A stretch of DNA of 64,000 nucleotides from Peptococcaceae bacterium 1198_IL3148 (GCA_036763105.1 JBAIYS010000002.1:62001-126000), one strand, 5' to 3'; shown: positions 1 through 9,517, counted from the stretch's first letter. The notes: generated by a model not told the origin, from the letters alone. Made by a program: numbers and translations.

Positions 1-288
1 TTGCAACGGGAAATGTTGGAAAGTGTCAGTAAATGTGTGCGGCCAGGTGGGGTGTTGGTCTACAGTACCTGTACCATTACCTATGAAGAAAATTTGGGGC
101 AGGTCAAATCCTTTTTAAAGGAACATGACGAATTCATTTTAGAGGACTTAACACCGTTATTGCCAGCCAATATGGCCAACGAGCCAGATATAGCCAAAGG
201 TTATGTTCAATTGCTACCCCATGTGCACGGTATGGACGGTTTCTTTTTAGCCCGTATGCGAAAAAGAGGATTAAGTCATAAGCTGTAG
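1..288 (+). CDS. rsmB: 16S rRNA m5C967 methyltransferase RsmB, C-terminal part
   Basis: The left window edge cuts off the 5' end; only the last 95 codons are present. The visible part carries PGGVLVYSTCT, the motif of RsmB/Nop2 SAM-dependent RNA cytosine-5 methyltransferases with the catalytic Cys in STCT, followed by EEN and the usual C-terminal GMDGFFLARM block. The family methylates C967 of 16S rRNA. It lies 30 bp upstream of rlmN and is probably cotranscribed with it, the order seen in many Firmicutes. The position-1 TTG is a codon inside the gene, not its start. Confidence 0.9.
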   Translation: MQREMLESVSKCVRPGGVLVYSTCTITYEENLGQVKSFLKEHDEFILEDLTPLLPANMANEPDIAKGYVQLLPHVHGMDGFFLARMRKRGLSHKL

Positions 289-318
289 AATAATAAATTA
301 ATTTTAAGAGGCGGTATT

Positions 319-1365
319 ATGGCCAAGCTAAACCTGAGGGATTTAAATTTGCAAGAGATGGAAGCATTGATTGTAGATTTAGGAGAACAAAAATTCAGAG
401 CGAAACAAATTTGTCAATGGATACTGCAGCATGGGGTTACCGATTTTGACCAGATGACTAATATTGGCAAAGGTTTACGCCAGAAACTGCAAGATGTTGC
501 TTATTTAGGTGGCCTGGAGGTGCTGGCTAGACAAACGGCATCCAGTGGCGACACAGTAAAATACTTATTTGGTTATCCCGATGGTGAAGCGGTTGAAAGT
601 GTGCTAATGCGGCATTCCTATGGCCGATCTGCCTGCGTTTCCACTCAGGTTGGTTGTCGGATGGGTTGCCGTTTTTGTGCTTCTACAATTGCCGGAGTGG
701 TGCGTAACCTGAGCAGTGGCGAAATATACGATCAAGTGTTGGCCATCCAAAGGGATAGTCAAGAGCGGGTAAGCCATGTGGTATTAATGGGGTCTGGAGA
801 ACCACTGGATAACTATGAACAGACAATCAAATTTATCCGCAATATTGCCGAACCCTATGGCTTGAATATCAGTTACCGCCATTTGACCCTAAGCACTTGT
901 GGCATTGTGCCGGGTATTAAAAAATTGGCCCAAGAAAAAATGGCCATTACGCTGGCGGTGTCATTGCATGCCCCCAATGATCAGTTGCGCAACCAGATTA
1001 TGCCCATTAACCGGCGCTACCCGCTTTCGCAGTTAATTCCTGCCTGTAAAGAGTATGTAGAGATTACCGGCAGAAGAATTACCTTTGAATACTCACTGAT
1101 GAAGGGGGTCAACGATGGTGTTACCCATGCCGATGAGTTGGGGCAGTTGCTCAAGGGGATGCTGTGTCACGTCAATTTAATTCCTATCAACCCGGTTAAG
1201 GAACGTGGTTTTGAACGCACCGCTTCCCCGCAAATTATGCAATTTCAAAAAAACTTGGAAAGACACGGTGTCACTGCCACCGTTAGAAAAGAGATGGGGG
1301 CCGATATAGATGCTGCCTGTGGCCAATTGCGCAGGCGGGTCAGTACCAACCCCCAGCATAAATAA
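319..1365 (+). CDS. rlmN: 23S rRNA (adenine2503-C2) methyltransferase RlmN
   Basis: A 348-residue radical SAM enzyme that methylates C2 of A2503 in 23S rRNA (and A37 of some tRNAs). The radical SAM cysteines are in CRMGCRFCA around residues 111-119, with VLMGSGEPLDNY after them. The second catalytic Cys of the ping-pong mechanism sits near the C-terminus in DAACGQLRRR. Length is normal for the family. The ATG start follows an AGAGGCGG ribosome site. It is the first gene after rsmB and lies directly upstream of the FHA/kinase cluster, as rlmN precedes prpC-prkC in Bacillus. Confidence 0.95.
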   Translation: MAKLNLRDLNLQEMEALIVDLGEQKFRAKQICQWILQHGVTDFDQMTNIGKGLRQKLQDVAYLGGLEVLARQTASSGDTVKYLFGYPDGEAVESVLMRHSYGRSACVSTQVGCRMGCRFCASTIAGVVRNLSSGEIYDQVLAIQRDSQERVSHVVLMGSGEPLDNYEQTIKFIRNIAEPYGLNISYRHLTLSTCGIVPGIKKLAQEKMAITLAVSLHAPNDQLRNQIMPINRRYPLSQLIPACKEYVEITGRRITFEYSLMKGVNDGVTHADELGQLLKGMLCHVNLIPINPVKERGFERTASPQIMQFQKNLERHGVTATVRKEMGADIDAACGQLRRRVSTNPQHK

Positions 1366-1386
1366 GTTATTAAAGAGGTGAAGAGT

Positions 1387-2172
1387 GTGGGCCTCTTTTC
1401 AGGATTGGAAGGTAATCTTGAAAAATATATCGAAGGATTTTTTAAGGATAAATTTAAAAGCAGGGTACAGCCGGTGGAAATTGCTAAGCAATTGGCCAGG
1501 GAAATGCGCAATAATCGGCGGATCAGCGTCAGCAATACCTATGTACCCAATGAATATACCGTTATTTTGCATCCCGAGGACTGGGAGAGTATTGGTGCCT
1601 TTAACCAACTACTGTCCTTGGAATTACAGGATTATTTGCTGCAAAAGGCAGAAGAAAAGGGTTTTACCCTGGTGGGTCAACCACTGGTGACGGTAGAAAA
1701 AAATGAAGAAACCGCTGCGGGCAATATTGTGGTTAAGGCAAACTTTGGTGAAGCAGTACCGGTGAATTTAGAATCGCTTCGCAAAGAGCAACCGGTGGTG
1801 GATGAAGCAGAGGTGGAGCACACCCAGATGTTTAAGCCGATCAAGGAAACGGCACCACTACCGAAGCCCGATGTGACTCCAGCTCGGTTAACTGTGGAAG
1901 CTGGCCGCGATGCCGGTAAGTTTTTTATTCTCAACAGTCAGCAAATTGACATTGGTCGTCGGGAATTAAACGATATTGTGTTGAAAGATCCCAGTGTCTC
2001 TCGAATACACGCCCAAATAGAAGTGAAGGATGACACTTATGTTTTGACCGACTTAAACAGCACCAATGGTACGTATGTAAATGACGTCAGGATAAGTCAA
2101 AAGGTGTTGAAATCTGGTGATACCATCGTATTCGGCACCACTGTATGTACCTTTAAGGTGGATCCGGTATGA
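1387..2172 (+). CDS. FhaA-like protein: DUF3662 domain plus C-terminal FHA domain
   Basis: About 261 residues. Residues 1-115 match the DUF3662 (FhaA N-terminal) domain (GLFSGLEGNLEKYIEGFF, then VQPVEIAKQLAREM). A variable linker follows, and an FHA phosphothreonine-binding domain fills residues about 165-255, with the GRR, SRIHAQI and LNSTNGTYVN blocks. In Actinobacteria FhaA binds phosphorylated MviN and acts in wall synthesis control; here the same neighbours (FHA, PP2C, FtsW, transpeptidase, PASTA kinase) suggest a similar scaffold role. I prefer GTG 1387, eight bases after GAGGTG, over the in-frame GTG 1378 that lies inside that ribosome site. Its stop overlaps the next start (ATGA). Confidence 0.85.
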   Translation: MGLFSGLEGNLEKYIEGFFKDKFKSRVQPVEIAKQLAREMRNNRRISVSNTYVPNEYTVILHPEDWESIGAFNQLLSLELQDYLLQKAEEKGFTLVGQPLVTVEKNEETAAGNIVVKANFGEAVPVNLESLRKEQPVVDEAEVEHTQMFKPIKETAPLPKPDVTPARLTVEAGRDAGKFFILNSQQIDIGRRELNDIVLKDPSVSRIHAQIEVKDDTYVLTDLNSTNGTYVNDVRISQKVLKSGDTIVFGTTVCTFKVDPV

Positions 2173-2639
2173 TAGATGTGGTGCTGCTGATACTGCGCTA
2201 TTGCTTTCTGGCAATGTTTTATTTATTCTTATTCAAACTAACGCTAGCCATCCTAGCGGATTTGCGTCGACCACCGGAGGAAACGGCTATTCAATTAGGC
2301 TCACCCGGTGGAGATGGCGCCGCTTTAGTGGTGCTGTTCAGCAGTGATGAGCAACTGGAACCGGATACCCAAATTCCGTTGGGAAATAAAACGTTGTTTG
2401 GCAGGACTAACAACAGCGATATCAAGATACAGGATAATTTTGTTTCTGCCAAGCACGCACAAATCACCTATCGCGATCATCAATACTGGTTAGAGGACTT
2501 AGGCAGTTTAAATGGCACTTATTTAAACGAAATTAAAATTGACAAAGCCACTGCCATTGCGGACGGAGACAGAATCAGAGTTGGCGGAGTTAGTTTTCAG
2601 TTTGTGAGGTGGGCTTATGAAATGGGGCCAGATTACTGA
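2169..2639 (+). CDS. membrane-anchored FHA domain protein (FhaB-like)
   Basis: 156 residues. One hydrophobic segment (about residues 4-28) anchors the N-terminus, and an FHA domain occupies residues about 68-150 (FGRTNNSDIKI, SAKHAQI, LGSLNGTYLN). It should read phosphothreonine marks set by the PrkC-type kinase encoded 3.4 kb downstream. The layout, one membrane helix plus one FHA domain, matches actinobacterial FhaB/FipA. It overlaps the upstream gene by four bases and the downstream phosphatase by 23, so translation is probably coupled. Target proteins cannot be read from sequence. Confidence 0.85.
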   Translation: MIDVVLLILRYCFLAMFYLFLFKLTLAILADLRRPPEETAIQLGSPGGDGAALVVLFSSDEQLEPDTQIPLGNKTLFGRTNNSDIKIQDNFVSAKHAQITYRDHQYWLEDLGSLNGTYLNEIKIDKATAIADGDRIRVGGVSFQFVRWAYEMGPDY

Positions 2640-3330
2640 GACCGGTTTAGTCAGGCCTAATAATGAAGATAACCTACTAATTTGTCCTGACATAGGATTA
2701 TTTGTGGTTGCTGATGGTATGGGCGGTCACCGGGCTGGCGAGGTGGCCAGCAAACAGGCATTGACTTATTTGGAAAAGCAACTGAGGTTGGCACTGAGTT
2801 ATTCCAATGACTTGGCAGAAAAATTAAAGGAAACCATAACTAAAGTTAATCAATATATCTATGAAATGTCTTGTCAAGATAATAGCTTGCAGGGCATGGG
2901 TACCACCATCACCGCCTGCTTAATCAAAGATGATTTGGCTATGGTGGCCCATGTGGGTGATAGCAGGGCATATTTAATCAGAGATAACACCATTAAACAG
3001 GTGACTGACGATCATTCACTGGTGGGGGAATTAGTCAAAAATGGTAGTATCAGCGAGGAACTGGCCCAGGTGCATCCCCGAAGGAATGTACTTACCCAAG
3101 CCATCGGGGTTTCACCCAATGTAGATGCGGATATTTACCAAGTGCCGCTGCAGGCTCGCGATCAATTAATGCTGTGCACAGATGGATTGACTAACCATCT
3201 TACCCGTAGCGATATTTTAAAAACGGTAGCTACCACCCAAGATCCCCAGCGGGCGGTGAAACAATTGGCGGACGCCGCCTTAAGTCAAGGCGGTACAGAT
3301 AATATCACCATTATTTTAATTGAAATTTAG
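2617..3330 (+). CDS. prpC: PP2C-family Ser/Thr protein phosphatase (PrpC/Stp)
   Basis: 237 residues, the typical size of the soluble bacterial PP2C phosphatases that reverse PASTA-kinase phosphorylation. Metal-binding acidic motifs are visible: RPNNEDN near residue 12, VADGMGGHRAGE near 31, GDSRAYL near 112, CTDGLTNHL near 190, and GGTDNITIILIEI at the C-terminus. It needs two or three Mn or Mg ions. It partners the kinase at 6022-7881 and sits in the same run of overlapping genes, so kinase and phosphatase are likely made together. Confidence 0.95.
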   Translation: MKWGQITETGLVRPNNEDNLLICPDIGLFVVADGMGGHRAGEVASKQALTYLEKQLRLALSYSNDLAEKLKETITKVNQYIYEMSCQDNSLQGMGTTITACLIKDDLAMVAHVGDSRAYLIRDNTIKQVTDDHSLVGELVKNGSISEELAQVHPRRNVLTQAIGVSPNVDADIYQVPLQARDQLMLCTDGLTNHLTRSDILKTVATTQDPQRAVKQLADAALSQGGTDNITIILIEI

Positions 3331-3340
3331 GAGGCTACCG

Positions 3341-4630
3341 ATGTTCGGTACTGCTGGTTTAAGGTTGGAAGAAAGAAGATTAATATTTTACAATGGTCTC
3401 TTTTTATTACTGGCAGCAGTGGTTTTATTGCTGGGTGGCGATAAAGATGACATGACCGCCAACATTAAAAGTGTCACTGTGCTGTTGGGGGCCTTTGTGG
3501 CTTTTATGTTGCTAAGTTATATTTGGCAAATCACTGGTTTTAAGGCGGATTGTTATATATTGCCCATTGTCTTCGGTTTAACTTCCATTGGATTAATTTT
3601 CTTAATGCGCTTAAAACCAGATTATGCCTTTCGACAATTTATTTGGTTGTTGGTGGCCTTGACAGTGCTGATTATTGTCACTACACTGTTTCGCAATTAT
3701 CATCGGTTATCTGAGTATACCTATATTTATGCTTTGTTAGGGGTAGTGGCATTAATATTGCCGATTTTCTTTGGGGTGGAGCAGTATGGCGCCCGCAGTT
3801 GGTTAGGATTTGCCGGTTTCCAAATTCAGACCTCAGAGTTTGTGAAAATATTGTTGGTACTGTTTCTGGCGGCATTTTTAGCCGAAAACCGCCGCATATT
3901 AACAGCTGGCACCGCCACTTGGTTGGGGATTCCCCTTCCCGGCCCGAGAGAATGGGGGCCATTGGTGGCCATGTGGGGAGTAGCCTTAATTATTTTGGTG
4001 TTTCAGAGGGACTTGGGTACTGCTTTGATTTATTTTTGTACCTTTTTGGCCATGATTTATGCTGCCACCGCCAGAATCTTTTATGTGTTGTTTGGCCTGG
4101 TTGCTTTTTTGCTTAGTGGTTTTGCCAGTTACCAACTCTTCGACCATGTGCAGGCCAGAGTTAACATTTGGCTAGATCCTTGGCCATATTTTGAAACTTC
4201 GGGTTATCAATTAATTCAGTCATTATTTGCCATTGGCAGTGGTGGCGTTTTCGGTAGTGGCCTAGGTGCGGGATCTCCTGATTTGATTCCAGCGGTGCAC
4301 ACCGACTTCATTTTTGCCGCTGTCTGTGAGGAAATGGGCTTACTGGGTGGTTGTGGCCTAATTATATTATTTATTATCTTTGTTTATCGCGGTTTAAAAA
4401 CCGCCATGGCTGCTAAAGATGAGTTTTCTGCATTAGTGGCGGCAGGATTAACGGCGCTGATGGGTTTGCAAGCCTTTATTATTGTGGCAGGGGTAATTAA
4501 ATTGTTGCCCTTAACTGGGGTGACACTGCCCTATGTCAGCTATGGTGGTAGTTCATTGGTGGCAAATTTTATTATCCTGGGCCTGATATTAAATATTTCT
4601 CATAAGGCAGGATTAGAACATGAGAAATAA
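3341..4630 (+). CDS. FtsW/RodA/SpoVE-family peptidoglycan glycosyltransferase
   Basis: About 429 residues with at least ten hydrophobic segments. It belongs to the SEDS family, which polymerises lipid II glycan strands in the membrane together with a class B transpeptidase. Family signatures include GARSWLGFAGFQIQTSEFVK near residue 150, FQRDLGTALI near 220, and the C-terminal LPLTGVTLPYVSYGGSS. ATG 3341 is preceded by TAGGAGG; a longer in-frame ATG at 3320 lacks such a site. It overlaps the transpeptidase gene by 11 bases, which supports a SEDS-bPBP pair. Whether it works in elongation, division or sporulation cannot be told here. Confidence 0.92.
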   Translation: MFGTAGLRLEERRLIFYNGLFLLLAAVVLLLGGDKDDMTANIKSVTVLLGAFVAFMLLSYIWQITGFKADCYILPIVFGLTSIGLIFLMRLKPDYAFRQFIWLLVALTVLIIVTTLFRNYHRLSEYTYIYALLGVVALILPIFFGVEQYGARSWLGFAGFQIQTSEFVKILLVLFLAAFLAENRRILTAGTATWLGIPLPGPREWGPLVAMWGVALIILVFQRDLGTALIYFCTFLAMIYAATARIFYVLFGLVAFLLSGFASYQLFDHVQARVNIWLDPWPYFETSGYQLIQSLFAIGSGGVFGSGLGAGSPDLIPAVHTDFIFAAVCEEMGLLGGCGLIILFIIFVYRGLKTAMAAKDEFSALVAAGLTALMGLQAFIIVAGVIKLLPLTGVTLPYVSYGGSSLVANFIILGLILNISHKAGLEHEK

Positions 4631-6011
4631 TATTCGTAAGTTAGGTATCTTTCTGCTGGGAATTTTGATCTTATTAATACTTTATCTATCTTATATCCAG
4701 TTAAAAACCGGTCCTGAGTTGGCATCTCACCCCAAAAACTATCGGTTGACAGAAGAAATGAGTAAAATTCACCGGGGTGCGATATTAGACAACCAAGGTA
4801 ATATATTAGCTGAAACCAGATGGGATGATGAAAGTGGGTTGCGCCATTACCCGTTGGCAGAAAAAACCGCCCATCTGTTGGGATACACCTCAATCAAATA
4901 TGGCAGTGCTGGGTTGGAGGGGGCTTATAACAGGGAACTATTGGGTTTGACCAGCGAAGGTAAGTTTTTGAATCTAATGCGCCAGGTCACCGGGGAACAA
5001 CCGGTGGGCGAAGATTTGGTGCTGACCATAGATGGTGAGTTACAGCATTTGGCTGTAAAGTTGCTGGCCCAGACTGGCAAACCCGGGGCGGTGGTGGCGG
5101 TTAATCCCCGCACCGGAGCGATATTGACCGCAGCTTCCTATCCATCCTTTGACCCTAATAATTTAGAAACCCAGTGGGACAGCCTGGTGAACAATCAACA
5201 ATCACCGCTATTAAACAGAGCCTTTCAAGGGGCTTACCCACCGGGTTCGGTGATAAAGCCGGCCATTGCAGTGGCCGCTCTGGAGGCGGATAATCAATTG
5301 GCCACAGGCAAATTTAACTGTCCAGGTTATTTGGAACAGAATGGAGTTAAACTTGCGGATAATGGTGTCCATGGCCAAGTTGATTTAACCCAAGCACTGG
5401 TGGTTTCTTGTAATACCACCTTTGGCCAATTGGGTGTCTCTTTGGGCAAAACTAAGCTAGAAACAGCGCTGGGGGATTTCGGTTTTAACAGCGATTTTGA
5501 TTTACCAATAGATGTCAGACCCAGTACAATAACAAATGATGACAACATAGAAAAGCAAGAACTGGCAGAAGCAGCCATTGGTCAGGGCGAACTATTGGTT
5601 AGTCCGCTACAAATGGCCATGGTGGCCTCAACCATTGCTAACAATGGCATACTGATGCAACCCTATTTGGTTCAAGAAATAATTGCTCCCACGGGTGAGA
5701 CGACGATGCAGCATCAGCCTCAAATATTAAAGCAGGTGACTACTGAAGACATTGCCCGTTTTGTCAACCAAGGAATGGTGGGTGTTGTGGAGAGAGGCAC
5801 TGGTAAAACTGCTGCCATCAGCGGTATATCTGTGGCTGGTAAAACTGGCACGGCAGAAAATCAACAAGGGCAACCCCATGCATGGTTTATTGGTTTTGCA
5901 CCAGCCCATGATCCACAGATTGCGTTGGCCGTAATAGTTGAAAATGGTGGTTCCGGTGGGACTGTGGCAGCGCCGATTGCGCAACAGATGATATTAGAGG
6001 CATTGAGGTGA
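4620..6011 (+). CDS. class B penicillin-binding protein (PbpA-like transpeptidase)
   Basis: 463 residues. It has a signal-anchor helix at residues about 7-27, a short dimerisation segment (HRGAILDNQGNILAET), and a transpeptidase domain from about residue 130. The active-site motifs are in order: SVIK (SxxK), SCN (SxN) and KTGTAE (KTG). It is shorter than division FtsI/PBP2 and close to actinobacterial PbpA, which also lies between rodA and pknB. It should crosslink the glycan made by the adjacent SEDS protein, and the 11-base gene overlap supports a fixed ratio of the two. Confidence 0.9.
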   Translation: MRNNIRKLGIFLLGILILLILYLSYIQLKTGPELASHPKNYRLTEEMSKIHRGAILDNQGNILAETRWDDESGLRHYPLAEKTAHLLGYTSIKYGSAGLEGAYNRELLGLTSEGKFLNLMRQVTGEQPVGEDLVLTIDGELQHLAVKLLAQTGKPGAVVAVNPRTGAILTAASYPSFDPNNLETQWDSLVNNQQSPLLNRAFQGAYPPGSVIKPAIAVAALEADNQLATGKFNCPGYLEQNGVKLADNGVHGQVDLTQALVVSCNTTFGQLGVSLGKTKLETALGDFGFNSDFDLPIDVRPSTITNDDNIEKQELAEAAIGQGELLVSPLQMAMVASTIANNGILMQPYLVQEIIAPTGETTMQHQPQILKQVTTEDIARFVNQGMVGVVERGTGKTAAISGISVAGKTGTAENQQGQPHAWFIGFAPAHDPQIALAVIVENGGSGGTVAAPIAQQMILEALR

Positions 6012-6021
6012 GTGGCTAGAT

Positions 6022-7881
6022 ATGATTGGCAAGCTTTTAGGAAACCGTTATGAAATATTAGAGCAATTGGGCGGCGGTGGCATGGCCATTGTTTATAAAG
6101 CCCGGGATAATTTTTTGAACCGCTTGGTGACGGTAAAAATCTTGCGGGCGGAGTATGTTTCGGACTCTGATTTCGTCCGACGCTTTCGCCGGGAAGCCCA
6201 AGCAGTTGCTCGCTTGTCCCACCCTAATATTGTTAACATCCACGATGTGGGGCAAGAAAATGATACTCAATATTTGGTTATGGAATATGTGGATGGCGAC
6301 AATTTAAAAAATTATATTAAGCATAACCAAAATTTGGATCTGCCAACCATTGTCAACATTGTGATGCAAATTTGTGACGCTCTGCAACATGCCCACGACA
6401 ATGGCATTGTACACCGGGATGTAAAGCCACAAAATATTTTAATTGCCCACAATCAGCGGGTAAAATTGACAGACTTTGGTATTGCCTTTGAGGCGGCAAC
6501 CGGTACAATATCTAATACTGAAACTGTCTTGGGTTCGGTACATTATATTTCACCGGAGCAAGCAAATGGCGATACCCCCGGGGCACAATCGGATATTTAT
6601 TCATTAGGGGTAGTACTTTACGAAATGCTCACCGGTCAGCTGCCATTCAAAGGCGATGGCGCGGTGGCGGTGGCGTTAAAACATATTCAAGAACAGCCGC
6701 CACTGCCCAGTGAGATTAAGCCTGATATTCCCAAATACTTGGAACGGGTGGTTATCAAGGCAATGGAAAAGGATCCGGCCCGAAGATACCAAACCGCCAA
6801 ACAGTTTAAGCAAGATCTGCAACAATTGGATTATACTGCCGATTTAAATGATGATTTTGCCACCCAGGTGTTGCCTGGTAGCGCCATTGCAAAGGCAAAG
6901 GAAAGTGTTCCCCGGGAAGGGGTTAATGGGAAGCCGCCGCCGGCAAAGGCTAAACCCAAGGCCGATACAAGGAAGATTGTGTTAATTGCCTCTTTGCTTA
7001 TCTTAAGTCTGCTTAGTGGCGTGCTGTTTGCCTTTTATAAGTATATAAACGTACCGGAAATAACCGTCCCGAACGTGTTGGGGTATACCGAACAGGAAGC
7101 CCGGGATGCTCTAACCAAAGTGGGTCTGGAGGCCCAAGTGAAAGAAGTTAAAAATGAAGCGGAAAAGGGGACGGTTATCTCCCAAGACCCAGAGCCCGAT
7201 GCTAAAGCCAAACAGGGGCGGGTGGTAACGTTAACTGTCAGTTTGGGACCGGAAATGGCTAAGCTTCCTGATGTCATGGGGCTGCCCATATCCGAGGTTA
7301 GGCTGGCATTACAAAATCTAGATTTTGAATATACCGAGGAAGAAGTATTTAGTGATAAATATGAAGCGGGGTTAGTGGTGGACCAGGATCCGGGGCCTGG
7401 AGAATACCCCAAAGGAACCAAAGTGGCCCTTGAGGTTAGTAAAGGTGCTGAACCAAAAGTACATCCGATGCCCACCTTGGTTGGTCTGCCCCTAAGTCAG
7501 GCGGAGCAAAAGGTGGCAGAGTTAAATTTAATTTTGGATGAACCCACTTTAACCCAAGCCAGCGATGAGTATATGCAAGGTTATGTAATTAGTCAAAAAC
7601 CTGAACCCGGAGCGGAGATAACAGAGGGAGAAGGGGTGTCGGTGGTTGTCAGTGAAGGTCCGGGACCCGCTAAACGCAGTGCCGGCATTACCGTCGAGAT
7701 TGACGACGATGATAAAGAACATCAATTAAGAATAAATGTTTCGGATGCCCGGGGAGAACAGGATGTGTATGTTAAAAAACATGCACCGGGTGAAGTGGTT
7801 TACGAGAATATTGAATTTTATGGCCGTGCCACAATCAGAGTATATATTGATAACGAACTGCGACAACAAAAGGTACTATAG
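6022..7881 (+). CDS. prkC: Ser/Thr protein kinase with PASTA domains (PrkC/PknB)
   Basis: 619 residues. The Hanks-type kinase domain covers residues about 9-270, with GGGGMAIVYKA (P-loop), HRDVKPQN (catalytic loop) and DFGIA. A lysine-rich juxtamembrane linker precedes one membrane helix (about 318-340). Outside the cell are three PASTA repeats (about 347-412, 413-477 and 480-548), which in this family bind muropeptides or lipid II. A further 70-residue beta-rich tail follows that is not PASTA. It signals wall status to cytoplasmic targets and, in spore formers, can trigger germination. It forms a set with the upstream FHA proteins and phosphatase. Confidence 0.95.
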   Translation: MIGKLLGNRYEILEQLGGGGMAIVYKARDNFLNRLVTVKILRAEYVSDSDFVRRFRREAQAVARLSHPNIVNIHDVGQENDTQYLVMEYVDGDNLKNYIKHNQNLDLPTIVNIVMQICDALQHAHDNGIVHRDVKPQNILIAHNQRVKLTDFGIAFEAATGTISNTETVLGSVHYISPEQANGDTPGAQSDIYSLGVVLYEMLTGQLPFKGDGAVAVALKHIQEQPPLPSEIKPDIPKYLERVVIKAMEKDPARRYQTAKQFKQDLQQLDYTADLNDDFATQVLPGSAIAKAKESVPREGVNGKPPPAKAKPKADTRKIVLIASLLILSLLSGVLFAFYKYINVPEITVPNVLGYTEQEARDALTKVGLEAQVKEVKNEAEKGTVISQDPEPDAKAKQGRVVTLTVSLGPEMAKLPDVMGLPISEVRLALQNLDFEYTEEEVFSDKYEAGLVVDQDPGPGEYPKGTKVALEVSKGAEPKVHPMPTLVGLPLSQAEQKVAELNLILDEPTLTQASDEYMQGYVISQKPEPGAEITEGEGVSVVVSEGPGPAKRSAGITVEIDDDDKEHQLRINVSDARGEQDVYVKKHAPGEVVYENIEFYGRATIRVYIDNELRQQKVL

Positions 7882-7896
7882 GGCGGAGGTAACTTT

Positions 7897-8769
7897 ATGA
7901 TCGAAGGCATAGTTGTTAAAGCCTATAGCGGTTATTACTATGTCCAAGAGGGTAATAAACAGTGGGTATGTCGCTTGCGGGGCAAATTCCGCATCGATAA
8001 AGTAAATGTGCTGGTGGGTGATTATGTCAGAGTAAAGCCCGCCGGCAGTGACACCGGCGTTGTTTATGAGGTGCTGGGCAGGCGCAACCAATTGGTTCGC
8101 CCATCGATAGCCAATGTTGATCAAGCGGTGATTACCTTTGCGGTGCAAAATCCCGAACCTAATTTAGACTTGCTAGATAAGTTTTTGCTGATGGCCGAGG
8201 GAGCAGGGGTAAAACCAGTGATATGTTTAAACAAAATTGATTTGTTGGCGGCCACCGAACCGTCCTGGCTGGAAATTTATCGCCAAGCAGGTTATTCGGT
8301 GCTAACCACCAGTACTAAAAAGGACTTAGGAATAGAGGAGTTAAGAAAAATCTTAGCTCATAAAGTTTCGGTATTTGCCGGCCCCTCAGGGGTGGGTAAG
8401 TCCAGCCTGCTTAATGCTGTTCAACCGGGCTTGCAATTGCAAACCGGTGAAATTAGTCATAAATTAAAACGGGGTAAACACACCACCCGTCATGTGGAAC
8501 TTTTGCCTTTGGCCTTCGGCGGCTTGGTGGCAGATACGCCGGGATTTTCCAGCCTCTATCTGCCAGAAATACCGGCGGTGGAATTGATCAACTACTTTCC
8601 GGAAATTGCCCAATATGCTTCCCGTTGCCGTTTTAACAGCTGTAGTCATACCCAAGAACCAGATTGTGCCGTTAAAGGGGCAGTGGAAGAGGGAATTATT
8701 AATGCCAGAAGATACCATAGCTATTTACAATATTACAATGAATTAAAGGAACGGGAAGGGAGATATTAA
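7897..8769 (+). CDS. rsgA: ribosome small-subunit biogenesis GTPase RsgA
   Basis: 290 residues. It is a circularly permuted GTPase that checks 30S subunit maturation. An N-terminal OB fold is followed by the motifs in permuted order: NKIDL (G4), [12 protein letters not shown] (G1), and DTPGFSS (G3). A C-terminal zinc knuckle has [14 protein letters not shown]. The gene follows prkC by 15 bp, with GGCGGAGG as ribosome site, and lies directly before rpe. The prkC-rsgA-rpe order is conserved in Firmicutes. Confidence 0.95.
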   Translation: MIEGIVVKAYSGYYYVQEGNKQWVCRLRGKFRIDKVNVLVGDYVRVKPAGSDTGVVYEVLGRRNQLVRPSIANVDQAVITFAVQNPEPNLDLLDKFLLMAEGAGVKPVICLNKIDLLAATEPSWLEIYRQAGYSVLTTSTKKDLGIEELRKILAHKVSVFAGPSGVGKSSLLNAVQPGLQLQTGEISHKLKRGKHTTRHVELLPLAFGGLVADTPGFSSLYLPEIPAVELINYFPEIAQYASRCRFNSCSHTQEPDCAVKGAVEEGIINARRYHSYLQYYNELKEREGRY

Positions 8770-8771
8770 CA

Positions 8772-9425
8772 ATGGTTAAACTAGCACCTTCAATACTGTC
8801 AGCCGATTTTGCCAACTTGGCTGCCGATGTGCGGGCGGTGGAAGCAGCCGGAGCGGAGTATTTACATATTGATGTGATGGATGGTAGGTTTGTCCCCAAT
8901 ATTACCATCGGACCGTTGGTGGTCAAAGCACTGCGTCCTCATTCACGGATGGTGTTTGATGCCCATCTGATGATTGTGGAGCCGGAAAAATATGTGGCTG
9001 ACTTTATCAAGGCCGGTGCCGATTTAGTGACGGTACATGCCGAGGCCAGTACCCACTTGCACCGGGTGGTGACACAAATAAAGGAAATGGGTGCTAAAGC
9101 CGGGGTAGCCTTAAATCCAGCAACCCCAGTCAGTGCTCTGGAATATGTCTTGCCGCTGTTGGATTTAGTGTTGGTGATGTCGGTTAATCCCGGCTTTGGT
9201 GGTCAGAAATTTATTCCCCAGGTGCTGCCGAAAATCAAACAATTGCGGCAGATGATTGACAGCCAAGGCTTAGCCACTGAAATCCAAGTGGATGGCGGTG
9301 TAAATGTAAACACCATTGCTACAGTGGTGGATGCCGGTGCTGATGTGCTGGTGGCTGGCTCGGCGATATTTGGTAGCAACAATATTGGACAGGCGGTAAA
9401 TGATTTGAGAAAGGCCGTAAAATAG
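8772..9425 (+). CDS. rpe: ribulose-phosphate 3-epimerase
   Basis: 217 residues, a TIM barrel that interconverts ribulose 5-phosphate and xylulose 5-phosphate in the pentose phosphate pathway. Signatures are [12 protein letters not shown] at the N-terminus, [12 protein letters not shown], the HLMI histidine, [12 protein letters not shown] and the VDGGVN phosphate-binding loop. The metal ligands His and Asp are in place. It starts two bases after the rsgA stop and ends the kinase-cluster transcription unit; an AT-rich repeat follows. Confidence 0.96.
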   Translation: MVKLAPSILSADFANLAADVRAVEAAGAEYLHIDVMDGRFVPNITIGPLVVKALRPHSRMVFDAHLMIVEPEKYVADFIKAGADLVTVHAEASTHLHRVVTQIKEMGAKAGVALNPATPVSALEYVLPLLDLVLVMSVNPGFGGQKFIPQVLPKIKQLRQMIDSQGLATEIQVDGGVNVNTIATVVDAGADVLVAGSAIFGSNNIGQAVNDLRKAVK

Positions 9426-9435
9426 ATATCTTGCT

Positions 9436-9497
9436 TAAATTATGAATTATGAATTATGAATGGCTAGTTTAATTTAAAATTCCTAATTCATAATTCG
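9436..9497. repeat. AT-rich dispersed repeat, copy 1
   Basis: It holds direct copies of ATTATGAATT, then GAATGGCTAGTTT, then AAAATTCCTAATTCATAATT (9476-9495). The last 20 bases recur exactly at 50100-50119, and GAATGGCTAGTTT recurs inverted at 26788-26800. All three copies lie between genes. The element is small and codes for nothing; it resembles short dispersed repeats found in many Clostridia. Confidence 0.6.
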
Positions 9498-9517
9498 TTT
9501 TTTAGGAGGTGAGTTAA

